Below, piece after piece: positions 33,165 to 42,226 of a stretch of 64,000 nucleotides of DNA (positions within the stretch are counted from its first letter, which is position 1; the number at the start of each line of letters is the position of its first letter). Source of the DNA: Pseudomonas putida (GTDB taxonomy: Bacteria; Pseudomonadota; Gammaproteobacteria; Pseudomonadales; Pseudomonadaceae); the NCBI RefSeq assembly GCF_001941965.1, contig NZ_MKZO01000032.1, forward strand, positions 1 through 64,000, written 5' to 3'. The translations under genes were made by a program, and so were the position numbers. The notes under the pieces were generated by a model. It worked only from the letters and a program-made list of their open reading frames with translations. It was not told the DNA's origin and ran no database searches.

Positions 33165-33373
33165 GGACGTATTCCCCATCTCAAATCCGTCAATCATTTC
33201 GCTCGGCCAAGCCGACAAGCGCGCCAGTAGGCCCGAACCGACATCTTTTGTCACCTCGCTGAACACGGCCGCCCGGCGTGGCTCGTCTACTCTAGTGCGG
33301 GCCGGGTAACGCTGCCGGCTGGAGCTGTAACGGAAATTGTGTTTGGCCAATTGCAACAAGGACGTGGCACTAC

Positions 33374-34579
33374 ATGAAAACCAGAACCTACAGCTGGCAG
33401 GGGGTCGACCGTAACGGCACCCGGGTCAGCGGCCGCAGCGACGGGCAGAGCCCGGCGCTGGTCAAGGCCATGCTGCGCAAACGCGGGATCCATACCACCC
33501 GCATCGGCCATTCACGACGGCTGGCCGCCTTGTATTGGTCACGGGAGATCAATGCCGCGCAATTGACCCAGCTCAGCCGCCATCTGGCCACGCTGTTCCA
33601 GGCCGGTATTCCCCTGCTGCACGGCCTCGATATCATCGCCGACGGCAGCCGTCACCCACGCATGATCAACCTGCTGGCCGCACTCAAGCGCGATATCGCC
33701 GCGGGCAATAGCCTGGCCGAGTCGCTGCGCAAGCATCCGCGCTATTTCGACACGCTTTACTGCAACCTGGTGGAGGTGGGCGAGACGTCCGGGCGCCTGG
33801 ATACCCTGCTTGACCAACTGGCTACCTACCAGGAGAAACGCGCCGCCCTGCGCTCGCGCATGCGCAAGGCGATGCTGTATCCGTTGCTGGTGCTGATGGT
33901 CGGGCTGGGGGTGTCCAGCCTGCTGCTGTTGCAGGTGGTGCCCCAGTTCGAGGTGCTGTTCGCCGGCATGGGCGCGGAGCTGCCAGCCTTCACGCGGATG
34001 GTCATCGGTCTCGCCGGCTGGCTTTCCAGCCATCTGCTGGCGTTGAGCCTGGCGGTGGGGCTGACGGCCATTGGCGTGCGCCAGCTGTTTCGTCATCACC
34101 AGCGCTTTCATTTCCGGGTGCTGGGTATGGCCCACCGCCTACCGCTGGTGGGCACGCTGCTGCGGCATGCGGCCATGGCCCGCTTCGCCCGCACCCTGCA
34201 CACCTGCTTCGCGGCCGGGATTCCGCTGATGGACGCCCTCGTGCCGGTGGCCAGGGCCAGCGGCAACGCATTGTATGAGCAGGCTATCGGCCGACTGCGC
34301 CATGATCTCGGCAATGGTCTGTCGCTGAGCACGGCGATGCGCGCCAGCCCATTGTTCCCCAACCTGTGCGTGCAGATGTGCAGTATCGGCGAGACATCCA
34401 GCACCCTCGACGATATGCTCGACCGCATTGCCAACCATCATGAACAGTCCATCGACCAGTTGATGGAAAGCCTGACCAGCCTGTTCGAGCCGGTGATCGT
34501 GCTGGTGCTCGGCCTGCTGGTCGGCAGCCTGGTGATTGCCATGTACCTGCCGATCTTCCAATTGGGCGATGTGATCTGA
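33374..34579 (+). CDS. pilC: type IV pilus inner-membrane platform protein PilC
   Basis: 401 aa with the two tandem T2SF domains. Each ends in a Gly/Glu-rich motif (NLVEVGETSGRLDTLLDQLA and CSIGETSSTLDDMLDRIA), and there are three TM helices (about 170-190, 220-240 and the C-terminal VIVLVLGLLVGSLVIAMYLPIF). PilC anchors the pilus motors and organises pilin addition. It starts the pilC-pilD-coaE-yacG operon; in many pseudomonads pilB precedes it, but here pilA does. Confidence 0.96.
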   Translation: MKTRTYSWQGVDRNGTRVSGRSDGQSPALVKAMLRKRGIHTTRIGHSRRLAALYWSREINAAQLTQLSRHLATLFQAGIPLLHGLDIIADGSRHPRMINLLAALKRDIAAGNSLAESLRKHPRYFDTLYCNLVEVGETSGRLDTLLDQLATYQEKRAALRSRMRKAMLYPLLVLMVGLGVSSLLLLQVVPQFEVLFAGMGAELPAFTRMVIGLAGWLSSHLLALSLAVGLTAIGVRQLFRHHQRFHFRVLGMAHRLPLVGTLLRHAAMARFARTLHTCFAAGIPLMDALVPVARASGNALYEQAIGRLRHDLGNGLSLSTAMRASPLFPNLCVQMCSIGETSSTLDDMLDRIANHHEQSIDQLMESLTSLFEPVIVLVLGLLVGSLVIAMYLPIFQLGDVI

Positions 34580-34580
34580 G

Positions 34581-35450
34581 ATGAGCCTGTGGGACCTGTT
34601 CGTCAACCAGCCGTCGATCTACCTGGGCAGCGCCCTGCTGCTGGGGTTGATCGTCGGCAGTTTCCTCAATGTGCTGGTGCATCGCTTGCCGCTGATGATG
34701 GAGCGCCGCTGGCAGGCGGAAGCCCGTGATGCACTGGGGCTGGCGGAAGCTCCCGCAGGAGAGCGCTTCGACCTGCTGCTGCCCGCCTCCCATTGTCCGC
34801 ATTGCCAGCATCGGATCCGCGCCTGGGAAAACATCCCGGTGCTGAGCTACCTGCTGCTGCGCGGTCGCTGTTCCGCCTGCAAGACCCGCATCAGCCCGCG
34901 CTACCCGCTGGTGGAACTGCTCAGCGCCGGGCTGACCCTGGTAGCCGCCTGGCATTTCGGGGTCAGCATCAGCGCGGCGGCCTTCATGCTGTTGAGCTGG
35001 GGGCTGCTGGCCCTGAGCCTGATCGATCTCGAGCACCAGTTACTGCACGACGCCCTGGTGTTGCCGCTGTTGTGGCTGGGCCTGATCGTCAATGCCTTCG
35101 GCCTGTTCGTGCCACTGGAGCAGGCGCTCTGGGGCGCAGTCGGGGGTTATCTGGTGCTGTGGTCGGTGTATTGGTTGTTTCGCCTGGTCACCGGCAAGGA
35201 AGGCATGGGCTATGGCGATTTCAAGTTGCTGGCAATGCTCGGTGCCTGGGGTGGCTGGCAGATCCTGCCGTTTATCCTGCTGTCCAGCTCGCTGCTGGGG
35301 GCGGTGGTCGGCCTGATCCTGCTGCGGGCGAAGGGCCGCGAAACCAGCACGCCAATTCCCTTCGGTCCCTATCTGGCACTGACGGGGTGGATCGCGCTGC
35401 TCTGGGGTGGTCAAATAACCACTTCCTATCTGCATTTCGCTGGATCCTGA
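34581..35450 (+). CDS. pilD: prepilin peptidase/N-methylase PilD
   Basis: 289-aa membrane aspartic protease. It has the N-terminal methylase/peptidase domain with the zinc-like Cys pairs CPHC and CSAC, catalytic Asp residues in SLIDLEHQLLHD and GYGDFKLL, and about 7 TM helices. It cleaves and methylates PilA, the minor pilins and type II secretion pseudopilins. It starts two bases after pilC. Confidence 0.96.
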   Translation: MSLWDLFVNQPSIYLGSALLLGLIVGSFLNVLVHRLPLMMERRWQAEARDALGLAEAPAGERFDLLLPASHCPHCQHRIRAWENIPVLSYLLLRGRCSACKTRISPRYPLVELLSAGLTLVAAWHFGVSISAAAFMLLSWGLLALSLIDLEHQLLHDALVLPLLWLGLIVNAFGLFVPLEQALWGAVGGYLVLWSVYWLFRLVTGKEGMGYGDFKLLAMLGAWGGWQILPFILLSSSLLGAVVGLILLRAKGRETSTPIPFGPYLALTGWIALLWGGQITTSYLHFAGS

Positions 35451-36073
35451 TGACAACACCCGCTTTCACCCCCTGGATTCTCGGCCTCACCGGAGGCATC
35501 GGCAGCGGCAAGAGCGCGGCCGCGCAACGTTTCGTCGAACTGGGCGTGCACCTGGTGGACGCCGACCAGGCCGCACGCTGGGTGGTCGAACCCGGTCGCC
35601 CGGCCCTGGCCAGCATCGTCGAGCGCTTCGGCCCGGGTATGCTGCTGGAAGACGGCCAACTCGATCGCGCCGCCCTGCGCCAGGTGATCTTCGCCGATCC
35701 CGAGCAGCGCCGCTGGGTCGAGGCCCTGCTCCACCCGTTGATCGGCCAGGAAATCTTCAGCTACCTGGCCAAGGCCGAATCGCCTTATGCGGTATTCGTT
35801 TCCCCCTTGATGATCGAGTCGGGACAATACAAACGCACCGACCGCCTGCTGGTGATAGACGCCCCGCAGGAGCTGCAGGTCCAGCGCACCCTGCTGCGCG
35901 ACCAGACCAGCCCGGAACAGGTCCAGGCCATCCTCAAGGCCCAGGCCAACCGCGAGGAGCGCTTGCGCCACGCCGACGACATCCTGGTCAATGACCGCGA
36001 TATCGCCTGGCTGCATTCGGAGGTCGACCGCCTGCACAACTTCTACCTGACTTTACGAGGAGGCCGCGAATGA
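35450..36073 (+). CDS. coaE: dephospho-CoA kinase
   Basis: 207 aa. P-loop GLTGGIGSGKS at about 11-21 and the family segments LVDADQAARWVV and VSPLMIESGQYKRTDRLLVIDAP. It catalyses the last step of coenzyme A synthesis, ATP-dependent phosphorylation of dephospho-CoA. The ATG at 35450 shares its A with the pilD stop (TGATG). The longer frame starting in pilD is a shadow. Confidence 0.96.
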   Translation: MTTPAFTPWILGLTGGIGSGKSAAAQRFVELGVHLVDADQAARWVVEPGRPALASIVERFGPGMLLEDGQLDRAALRQVIFADPEQRRWVEALLHPLIGQEIFSYLAKAESPYAVFVSPLMIESGQYKRTDRLLVIDAPQELQVQRTLLRDQTSPEQVQAILKAQANREERLRHADDILVNDRDIAWLHSEVDRLHNFYLTLRGGRE

Positions 36074-36276
36074 GCCAGCCCGTCACCGTTGATTGCCCGA
36101 CCTGCGGCGCCCCTGTCGAATGGAGCAGCGCCAGCACCTACCGGCCGTTCTGCTCCGATCGCTGCAAACTGATCGACCTCGGCGCCTGGGCCGCCGAAGA
36201 GCACAAGATTCCGGTAGCACCGGACGCCGAGGATGAGCTGTTCTCCGGCGAGCTGATGCCTCGCGAGCATCACTGA
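36070..36276 (+). CDS. yacG: DNA gyrase inhibitor YacG (zinc-binding)
   Basis: 68 aa with the Cys4 zinc finger Cys9-x2-Cys12 and Cys28-x3-Cys32, then CKLIDLGAWAAEEHKIP, as in all YacG. In E. coli it binds GyrB and blocks DNA binding. It overlaps coaE by four bases, the usual arrangement, and its 3' end overlaps the convergent permease gene by seven bases. Confidence 0.96.
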   Translation: MSQPVTVDCPTCGAPVEWSSASTYRPFCSDRCKLIDLGAWAAEEHKIPVAPDAEDELFSGELMPREHH

Positions 36277-36956
36277 GGTTCGTCGTCCTTCCATGGGGCC
36301 TGCAGATAGCGGGTCCTGTTGAAGGTCTCCAGCCATTCCGGGCGGAACACCACCAGCGCACTGATCACCATGCCGTTGATAAAGGCTTCGGGGAACATGA
36401 TCAGCCACAGGTAGCCGATAAAATCCTCCAGCCATTCCGGCATCGCGAAACGTCCGTCCAGCCATAGCACGCCAAGACTCGCCAGCAGGCACAGCAGTGC
36501 CGACAACGCGGCGGCGAAGAATCCCGAGCAGAAGATGTAGACGAACAGATTGCGCGGCTGCGCACGCTCGACCAGGATCGCGCAGCATTCGGTGACCAGC
36601 ACCGGCACACCGATCAGCAGCACGCCGTTGACGCCCATGGCCGCAAGGTCCTGACGGCCGAGGGCAACCAGTCCCAACTGGGCGATAAAGGCGCCGAGTA
36701 CCGCCAGCGGCCAGTCCAGCAGCAGCGTGACCGCGGTCAGGCCGATAAAGTGGTAGGAAACACCGGTATCGAAGTCCCTGCGCACCAGCCACAACGCGAA
36801 CAGCGCGAACACCGTGCCGAACAGTAGATGCTGGCGCCGGCTGTCGGTGAACAGCTCGACCCAGCGCGTGCGCGCCACCGCCCACAGCAGCAGGGGCACG
36901 AAGGCCAGCCAGCCGAGGGTCAGGCTCAGGTCCGAAAGCAGTTGCGCGGCGATCAC
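36270..36956 (-). CDS. energy-coupling factor transporter permease (CbiM-like)
   Basis: 228-aa membrane protein with about 6 TM helices. The pattern YHFIGLTAVTLLLDWPLAVLGAFIAQ ... GVNGVLLIGVPVLVTE ... FPEAFINGMVISALVVFRPEWLETF matches the CbiM/NikM-like family, whose members import cobalt or nickel. No CbiN, CbiQ or CbiO partner is nearby, so it is an orphan S-component-like protein of unknown substrate. Confidence 0.85.
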   Translation of the reverse strand: MIAAQLLSDLSLTLGWLAFVPLLLWAVARTRWVELFTDSRRQHLLFGTVFALFALWLVRRDFDTGVSYHFIGLTAVTLLLDWPLAVLGAFIAQLGLVALGRQDLAAMGVNGVLLIGVPVLVTECCAILVERAQPRNLFVYIFCSGFFAAALSALLCLLASLGVLWLDGRFAMPEWLEDFIGYLWLIMFPEAFINGMVISALVVFRPEWLETFNRTRYLQAPWKDDEPQ

Positions 36957-37096
36957 GGCAGGCAGCCCTTGTTCACGGGGAATCCTCGAAGTCTACACCC
37001 GCCTCGCCCTCCTGCCCTGCGCTGGCGCAGGCAAACCCGACCAGAATCAGCCACTTGCTCCGCGCAACCGGGCGATTGGGCGCTAAGCTTGTTCCC

Positions 37097-37726
37097 ATGG
37101 ACGACTCAGACTACCTGCGCCTGCTGACCCTTCAGGCCGAACAAGCCAATGCATTCCTGTCCAACGCGCGCAAATGGGAGCGCGAGCGTTGGGTCTGCCA
37201 GCGCCTGCTGCAAGGCTTGAACATTCCCTACCGTAGCGAGGACTTCACCCCCGCCGGGCAAGAGCCGCCGGATGTTTTGTTCCGCGATGCAGCGTTCGAG
37301 GTGTTTTTCGTCCTGGATGAAGGGCGGCGCTTGAACGATGAATGGCGCGAGGAGTTGCAGCGGCGGCGCAGTGCGTTTTCCCTGGCGCAACTGGTGCGCC
37401 GCGAAGCCCGGCCACGACGGATCGGCGCACCGGAGCTGTTGCAGCGCCTGGCGCCGACCTTGCGCAAGAAGGCGCACAACTACCGCGAACGCGGGCTGGA
37501 CCTGGGCGAGCTGGATATCATCGCCTTCACCGCCCTGAAGCGGGAAACGCTGGACCTGAACAGCCACTTTCCGGCGCCGACCGAGTACCTGCGCCAGGGC
37601 TGGCGGTCGTTGTCGCTGGTGGGGCCGACCTTTGCCCGGGTGATCTTTGCCCATCCGGATGCGCCGGATTTCCTGAGGAGCAATCTGGGGCGCAGCATCG
37701 TTTTCGATGTGGGTATCAGTCTCTAG
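37097..37726 (+). CDS. DUF1780 family protein
   Basis: 209 aa, soluble, recognised by MDDSDYLRLLTLQAEQANAFLSNARKWERERWVCQ and VGPTFARVIFAHPDAPDFLR. The family is almost confined to Pseudomonas and relatives, with unknown function. The start at 37097 is the conserved one; the longer frame adds 14 unlike residues. It stands alone in its transcription unit. Confidence 0.88.
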   Translation: MDDSDYLRLLTLQAEQANAFLSNARKWERERWVCQRLLQGLNIPYRSEDFTPAGQEPPDVLFRDAAFEVFFVLDEGRRLNDEWREELQRRRSAFSLAQLVRREARPRRIGAPELLQRLAPTLRKKAHNYRERGLDLGELDIIAFTALKRETLDLNSHFPAPTEYLRQGWRSLSLVGPTFARVIFAHPDAPDFLRSNLGRSIVFDVGISL

Positions 37727-37876
37727 AACCCCATCTAACCCGCTCCCACAAAGTCCGCGTCGTGCTTTTGGGCGCTGTTCTCACAAAGCAGGATTGGCAG
37801 AAACCCATCAGCGGTGATACAAAGCGCAATCATTCCGCTCCCGAGCAGTTGCCGGCAGGTACGCCAGTGGCAAACG

Positions 37877-37896
37877 GCTACAGTGAACACTGTAGC
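37877..37896. promoter_or_regulatory. 20-bp perfect palindrome before the DUF3094 gene
   Basis: GCTACAGTG-AA-CACTGTAGC is fully symmetric apart from its AA centre, 39 bases before the ATG at 37936. It could be an operator for a dimeric repressor or a leader hairpin. It does not match LexA, PsrA or Fur boxes. Confidence 0.35.
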
Positions 37897-37935
37897 TTTC
37901 CCACAGTCACAAGCGTCTACCTTGCCGAGGCCCAC

Positions 37936-38109
37936 ATGACCAGCCGCCTGACCCCCGAAGACCAGCGACGTGTCGATCAGTACCTGCAAGCCCCCCATCA
38001 TCAAGTCGAGCGCAAGCCTTTCCGGCCGTGGCTGCTCCTTGCCCTGGTGGTTGGCGTGACCATAGGTCTGGGTGTGTTGAGCCGCCTCCTGAGTCTGTTG
38101 GTGCTATGA
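37936..38109 (+). CDS. DUF3094 small membrane protein
   Basis: 57 aa. A polar N-terminus MTSRLTPEDQRRVDQYLQAPHHQVERKPFRP is followed by one TM helix (WLLLALVVGVTIGLGVLSRLL). It matches the pseudomonad DUF3094 family of unknown role. It precedes the NADH dehydrogenase gene in the same direction with a 90-base gap. Confidence 0.85.
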   Translation: MTSRLTPEDQRRVDQYLQAPHHQVERKPFRPWLLLALVVGVTIGLGVLSRLLSLLVL

Positions 38110-38199
38110 GCTGCCTCGCGCTCGCCCACGCCGCCCGCCCCTTGCGGCCGGATACTCAGGCCCCGAATTCGAATTCCGTAAACCTTATGAGATATCTCC

Positions 38200-39495
38200 A
38201 TGACTCACCGCATCGTGATTGTCGGCGGCGGCGCCGGCGGCCTGGAACTGGCGACCCGCCTGGGCAAGACCCTGGGTAAGAAAGGCAGCGCCGAGATCAC
38301 CCTGGTCGACGCCAACCTGACCCATATCTGGAAACCCTTGCTGCACGAAGTGGCCGCCGGCTCGCTGAACTCCTCGGAAGACGAACTGAACTACGTGGCC
38401 CAGGCCAAGTGGAATCACTTCCAGTTCCAGCTCGGCCGCATGAGCGGCCTGGACCGCGCCACCCAGCAGATCCAGCTGGCCGCCACCCTCGACGAGGACG
38501 GCCGCGAGCTGCTGCCTGCGCGTACCCTGGCCTATGACACCCTGGTGATCGCCGTCGGCAGCAACACCAACGACTTCGGCACCCTGGGCGCGGCGCAGCA
38601 TTGCCTGTTCCTCGATACCCGCAAGCAGGCCGAGCGCTTCCACCAGCAACTGCTCAACCACTACCTGCGCGCCCATGCCGGCGACCAGGCTAAGGAAAAG
38701 ATCAGCGTCGCCATCGTCGGCGCCGGTGCCACCGGGGTCGAACTGGCCGCCGAGCTGCACCACGCTGCCCATGAACTGGCGGCCTATGGCCTGGACCGGA
38801 TCAAGCCGGAAGACATGCACATCACCCTCATCGAGGCCGGCCCGCGGGTTCTGCCAGCGCTGCCGGAACGCATCAGCGTGCCGGTGCACAAGACCCTGGA
38901 GAAACTCGGGGTGAAGGTCATGACCAACGCCGCAGTCAGCGAAGTCACTGCCGACAGCCTGAAGACCAGCAGTGGCGATGTGATCGAGGCGAGCCTTAAA
39001 GTCTGGGCCGCCGGGATCCGCGCGCCAGCCTTCCTCAAGGACATCGACGGCCTGGAAACCAACCGGATCAACCAGTTGGTAGTGCGTCCTACGCTGCAAA
39101 CCACCCTGGACGACAATATCTTCGCCTTCGGTGATTGCGCCGCCTGTCCGCAGCCGGGCAGCGACCGCAATGTGCCGCCACGGGCCCAGGCCGCACACCA
39201 GCAGGCCTCGCTGCTGGCGAAAAGCCTGAAGGCCCGCCTGGAAGGCAAACCGCTGGGCACCTACGCCTACCGCGACTATGGCTCGCTGGTATCGCTGTCG
39301 CGCTTCTCGGCGGTCGGCAACCTGATGGGCAACCTGACCGGCAGCGTCATGCTGGAAGGCTGGCTGGCGCGGATGTTCTACGTGTCGCTGTACCGCATGC
39401 ACCAGATGGCGCTGTATGGCACCTTCCGTACCCTGATGCTGATGATCGGCAGCCGGATCGGGCGTGGGACCGAGCCGCGGTTGAAGCTGCACTGA
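38200..39495 (+). CDS. ndh: type II NADH dehydrogenase (NAD(P)/FAD-dependent)
   Basis: 431 aa. FAD site IVIVGGGAGGLELATRLG at the N-terminus, NADH site VAIVGAGATGVELAAELHH and the second FAD motif IFAFGDCAACPQPGS. The C-terminal amphipathic region (GWLARMFYVSLYRMHQMALYGTFRTL) anchors the protein to the inner membrane. It passes electrons from NADH to ubiquinone without pumping protons. The length fits Ndh. Confidence 0.93.
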   Translation: MTHRIVIVGGGAGGLELATRLGKTLGKKGSAEITLVDANLTHIWKPLLHEVAAGSLNSSEDELNYVAQAKWNHFQFQLGRMSGLDRATQQIQLAATLDEDGRELLPARTLAYDTLVIAVGSNTNDFGTLGAAQHCLFLDTRKQAERFHQQLLNHYLRAHAGDQAKEKISVAIVGAGATGVELAAELHHAAHELAAYGLDRIKPEDMHITLIEAGPRVLPALPERISVPVHKTLEKLGVKVMTNAAVSEVTADSLKTSSGDVIEASLKVWAAGIRAPAFLKDIDGLETNRINQLVVRPTLQTTLDDNIFAFGDCAACPQPGSDRNVPPRAQAAHQQASLLAKSLKARLEGKPLGTYAYRDYGSLVSLSRFSAVGNLMGNLTGSVMLEGWLARMFYVSLYRMHQMALYGTFRTLMLMIGSRIGRGTEPRLKLH

Positions 39496-39533
39496 TGGTG
39501 GCGGGTCAGCCAGCCTTGGGTTGACTGACCGGG

Positions 39534-39611
39534 CCTCATCGCTGGCAAGCCAGCTCCCACAGGTGTCGCGTGCGCCACGAACCTGTGGGAGCTGGCTTGC
39601 CAGCGATGAGG
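39534..39611. repeat. REP palindrome pair (inverted)
   Basis: Two perfect 31-bp arms (39534-39564 and 39581-39611) in inverted orientation around a 16-base centre. The arms carry the Pseudomonas REP core GTGGGAGCTGGCTTGCC. It lies between the convergent ndh and multicopper oxidase genes. The same 18-bp core recurs at 50603-50693. Confidence 0.92.
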
Positions 39612-39625
39612 CCGGAAGGGACAAA

Positions 39626-39659
39626 GAAAAGACCGGGCCCATCAGGGCCCGGTTTTTTT
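39626..39659. terminator. intrinsic terminator of ndh
   Basis: CCGGGCCC-ATCA-GGGCCCGG followed by seven T residues on the plus strand, with an A-rich left flank that may serve the other strand. Confidence 0.88.
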
Positions 39660-39662
39660 CGC

Positions 39663-41729
39663 TCAGTGATGCGCGCTGTGGGCATCGCCTCCCTTGCCAT
39701 CCAGGGAGATCCGCACGTTCTGCATCATGCCCTGGTCCTCGTGATCGAGGATGTGGCAATGCAGGACGAACTCACCGATATAGCGCTGGTAACGGGTCTT
39801 CACGTAGACGGTGTAGTACTTGCCGTCGGCGTTCATCGGTTTGACGAACAGCGTGTCCTTCCACTCGCCCTTGAGGCCCGCATACTGGCTATCACCGTCG
39901 GTGTCCTTCGCCCCCGGCTCACTGAGGTCGGTGACGCCGTCCGGGGCGATGATCTTCTCGATCTGGAACGGGTTGACGTGGATGTGGAACGGATGCCCCG
40001 CCAGCGCCGATTGCAGCACCCAGCGCTGGGAATCACCGAGCTTCAACTCACGCGGGATCTGCGCCGGATCGTAGGGCTCGGCGTCGTCTGCTGTAGTACC
40101 AATGGCAAACTTGGTGTTTGCGCCCTCGCCGGTGATGTTGAACACCAGGTGTTGCTCTTCGCTGACCAGCTCCTGGTCGTCGATCGCGCGGTGCGGCACG
40201 AACTTGCTCAGCGAGAGGTCCTTCTGCAGATCGGCGACCACCTGGTCGCGCACCTCGCCCTGGGGCATGTTGACCTTGGCAGCAGCGACCAGCGTGTCGC
40301 GAATGTAGTCCTTGTTGCTGTTGTTATCGCCCTGCACGTCGACGAAGCCAAGCAACTGATGCTCGCTTTGCTCCTGGGTCACTTCGGCCGTGGCCGGACC
40401 GGCACGGTCGATCACGCAGTAATCGCCCTTCTCCGGGAAGGCTATCAACAGGTCGTTGCGGTAGCCCGGCTGCAGGGTGAGCTGCTGCTTCTGCTGGGCC
40501 TTGGCGAAGGTCAGGCCGTCGGCGGCGATCACCTGGTACGGCACGGCTTCACCCGTGCAATTCTGCGCGATGAACGCCGGCGCATCGGCCGCCGAGACGC
40601 CCGCCTGGCTCTGCTTGATGGCACTGTCCTTGAGCTTGACGAACTGCAGGTTCACCGTGTCCCGCACCCCGGCATGCACCAGGCGCCAGCGCTGGACGTC
40701 ACGGGTATTGGCCGCGAAGCGCGGCTGCACCAGGCCGTTGACGCTGGTAAAACGACCGGAGGCTTCCCAGGTCCCGAATCCGAATTGATCGTAGGACTCG
40801 ACCACGCCGATTTCCCCCTCGGCACAGCTCCAGTCGACTTCCATGACCGGCTTGCCGTCCTTCATCACCGGCTGGCCGTCTTTCATCTTCTGCTTCTTCT
40901 TGATCGGCCCCTTGCCGTTGTCGCCGACACAGGCATAGGGGATCTGCTGCAGCACCAGCAGGCGTTCGACGAAGTCCTGGCCCTTGATCGGCTTGAGCAG
41001 GGTATCGATATCACCGTTGGAGTCCTTGGTCGGCAAGCGGTCGCCACGAATGACCAGGGCACCGGCCATGCCGCTGCCCACTTGCAAGGCCGTCGAGCCG
41101 TGCAGGTGCGGGTGATACCAGAAGGTGCCGGCCGGGTGGTCGGACGGAATGTTGTATTCGTACTGGAATTTCTGCTGCGGATTGATTTTCAGCAGGACGT
41201 TGTCGCTATTGCCCGTCGGGCTGACCCACAGTCCATGGGAATGCAGGTTGGTGCCGTTGAAGCAATGCGGCGTATTCATCGGCACTTTCGCACCGGGAAG
41301 GCAGCTCGGGTCCGCAGGCAGGCGGTTGTCCAGGTTAATGCGAATGGTGTCGCCCGGCGTGACGTCGATGGTCGGCGCCACGAACGGCGCCTTGGGATCC
41401 ACACCGGTGCCGTGATAACTACGCAGGTAAACGGGCACGTCGCGCTTGGTGCCTGGATCGCGAATGGTGTTGTGGGTGTATTCGATCGTCAGGTCCAGCA
41501 GCCGCTCATGACCCGCGTGCGGGTTGAGCACTGCGCTGGCTGGAGCCTTCGCCTTCATCAGCAGGGTGCCGCGCGCTTCCTCAAGGGTCGGCGCGACCTG
41601 CTGGATCGAAGGCGGGTTGCTGAAACCCAGGGGCTGCTGATCGGCCTGGGCCGCCGTGGCGGCACACATCAGTGCCAGCGCGCTCAGGCCGAATGGCCGG
41701 GCGTGCCTGTTTGGGTGAAGTCCTGTCAT
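39663..41729 (-). CDS. multicopper oxidase, exported
   Basis: 688 aa. The signal peptide (LSALALMCAATAAQA) lacks a clear twin-arginine pair. Copper-site motifs are HSHGLWVSP, WYHPHLHG, HPFHIHVNPFQ and HCHILDHEDQGMM, so the type 1, 2 and 3 sites are complete. It is longer than CueO/CumA and carries extra loops (for example KKKQKMKDGQPVMKDGKP). Relatives oxidise Mn(II), Cu(I) or phenolics in the periplasm; the substrate here is unknown. It stands alone. Confidence 0.92.
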   Translation of the reverse strand: MTGLHPNRHARPFGLSALALMCAATAAQADQQPLGFSNPPSIQQVAPTLEEARGTLLMKAKAPASAVLNPHAGHERLLDLTIEYTHNTIRDPGTKRDVPVYLRSYHGTGVDPKAPFVAPTIDVTPGDTIRINLDNRLPADPSCLPGAKVPMNTPHCFNGTNLHSHGLWVSPTGNSDNVLLKINPQQKFQYEYNIPSDHPAGTFWYHPHLHGSTALQVGSGMAGALVIRGDRLPTKDSNGDIDTLLKPIKGQDFVERLLVLQQIPYACVGDNGKGPIKKKQKMKDGQPVMKDGKPVMEVDWSCAEGEIGVVESYDQFGFGTWEASGRFTSVNGLVQPRFAANTRDVQRWRLVHAGVRDTVNLQFVKLKDSAIKQSQAGVSAADAPAFIAQNCTGEAVPYQVIAADGLTFAKAQQKQQLTLQPGYRNDLLIAFPEKGDYCVIDRAGPATAEVTQEQSEHQLLGFVDVQGDNNSNKDYIRDTLVAAAKVNMPQGEVRDQVVADLQKDLSLSKFVPHRAIDDQELVSEEQHLVFNITGEGANTKFAIGTTADDAEPYDPAQIPRELKLGDSQRWVLQSALAGHPFHIHVNPFQIEKIIAPDGVTDLSEPGAKDTDGDSQYAGLKGEWKDTLFVKPMNADGKYYTVYVKTRYQRYIGEFVLHCHILDHEDQGMMQNVRISLDGKGGDAHSAHH

Positions 41730-41933
41730 GCCGGGTGCTCCTGCAGCGTTTCGTCGAGAAAAGACAAACGGGCATGGACCAGGCTCCCCCGCCTGCCACG
41801 ACCGCCGTAGGCGCAGGGGAAAACGCGAACCTGGGTTCGAGCCGAGAAATAATGGCTTGGTGCTATCCCTGCGCCGCCAACCCTAGTGAAAACGGGGGCA
41901 GAAGCGCAACAGGAAAAGATCTCGGCGCAAACG

Positions 41934-41963
41934 AAAAAGGGCACCCTTGCGGGTGCCCTTTTT
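41934..41963 (-). terminator. terminator of the tRNA cluster
   Basis: AAAAAGGGCACCC-TTGC-GGGTGCCCTTTTT, placed downstream of tRNA-Pro on the minus strand and symmetric enough to work both ways. Confidence 0.88.
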
Positions 41964-41970
41964 CTGAATA

Positions 41971-42047
41971 TGGTCGGGGTAAGGGGATTCGAACTCCTGA
42001 CATCCTGCTCCCAAAGCAGGCGCGCTACCGGACTGCGCTATACCCCG
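41971..42047 (-). tRNA. tRNA-Pro(TGG), copy 1
   Basis: 77 nt with CCA, beginning CGGGGTATAGCGCAGTCCGG, anticodon loop TTTGGGA (TGG, codon CCA). It is base-for-base the same as copy 2 at 42227. Confidence 0.96.
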
Positions 42048-42049
42048 GT

Positions 42050-42083
42050 AAAAAAAAGGCACCGGTTAAGGCGCCTTTTTTAC
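42050..42083 (-). terminator. hairpin between tRNA-Pro copy 1 and tRNA-Lys
   Basis: AAAAAAAGGCACC...GGCGCCTTTTTT forms a hairpin with T tails on both strands. It lies inside the tRNA cluster and may separate tRNA-Pro copy 1 from the other three genes. Confidence 0.6.
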
Positions 42084-42145
42084 GACTGGGCGCTAATGGC
42101 GTTCCAGTCTTTTAAGATTCGATTCCAGCGAACCGGATTCGAAAA

Positions 42146-42221
42146 TGGTGGGTCGTGTAGGATTCGAACCTACGACCAATTGGTTAAAAGCCAACTGCTC
42201 TACCAACTGAGCTAACGACCC
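42146..42221 (-). tRNA. tRNA-Lys(TTT)
   Basis: 76 nt with CCA, beginning GGGTCGTTAGCTCAGTTGG, anticodon loop CTTTTAA (TTT), T arm GGTTCGAATCC. Confidence 0.96.
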
Positions 42222-42226
42222 AAAAA

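Noticed and set aside
33165..33373. Sigma-54 promoter for pilA
   Set aside because: GG and GC elements with the required 10-bp gap are not found in the leader.
39570..41810. 746-codon open frame on the plus strand
   Set aside because: Antisense shadow of the multicopper oxidase gene; no family pattern.
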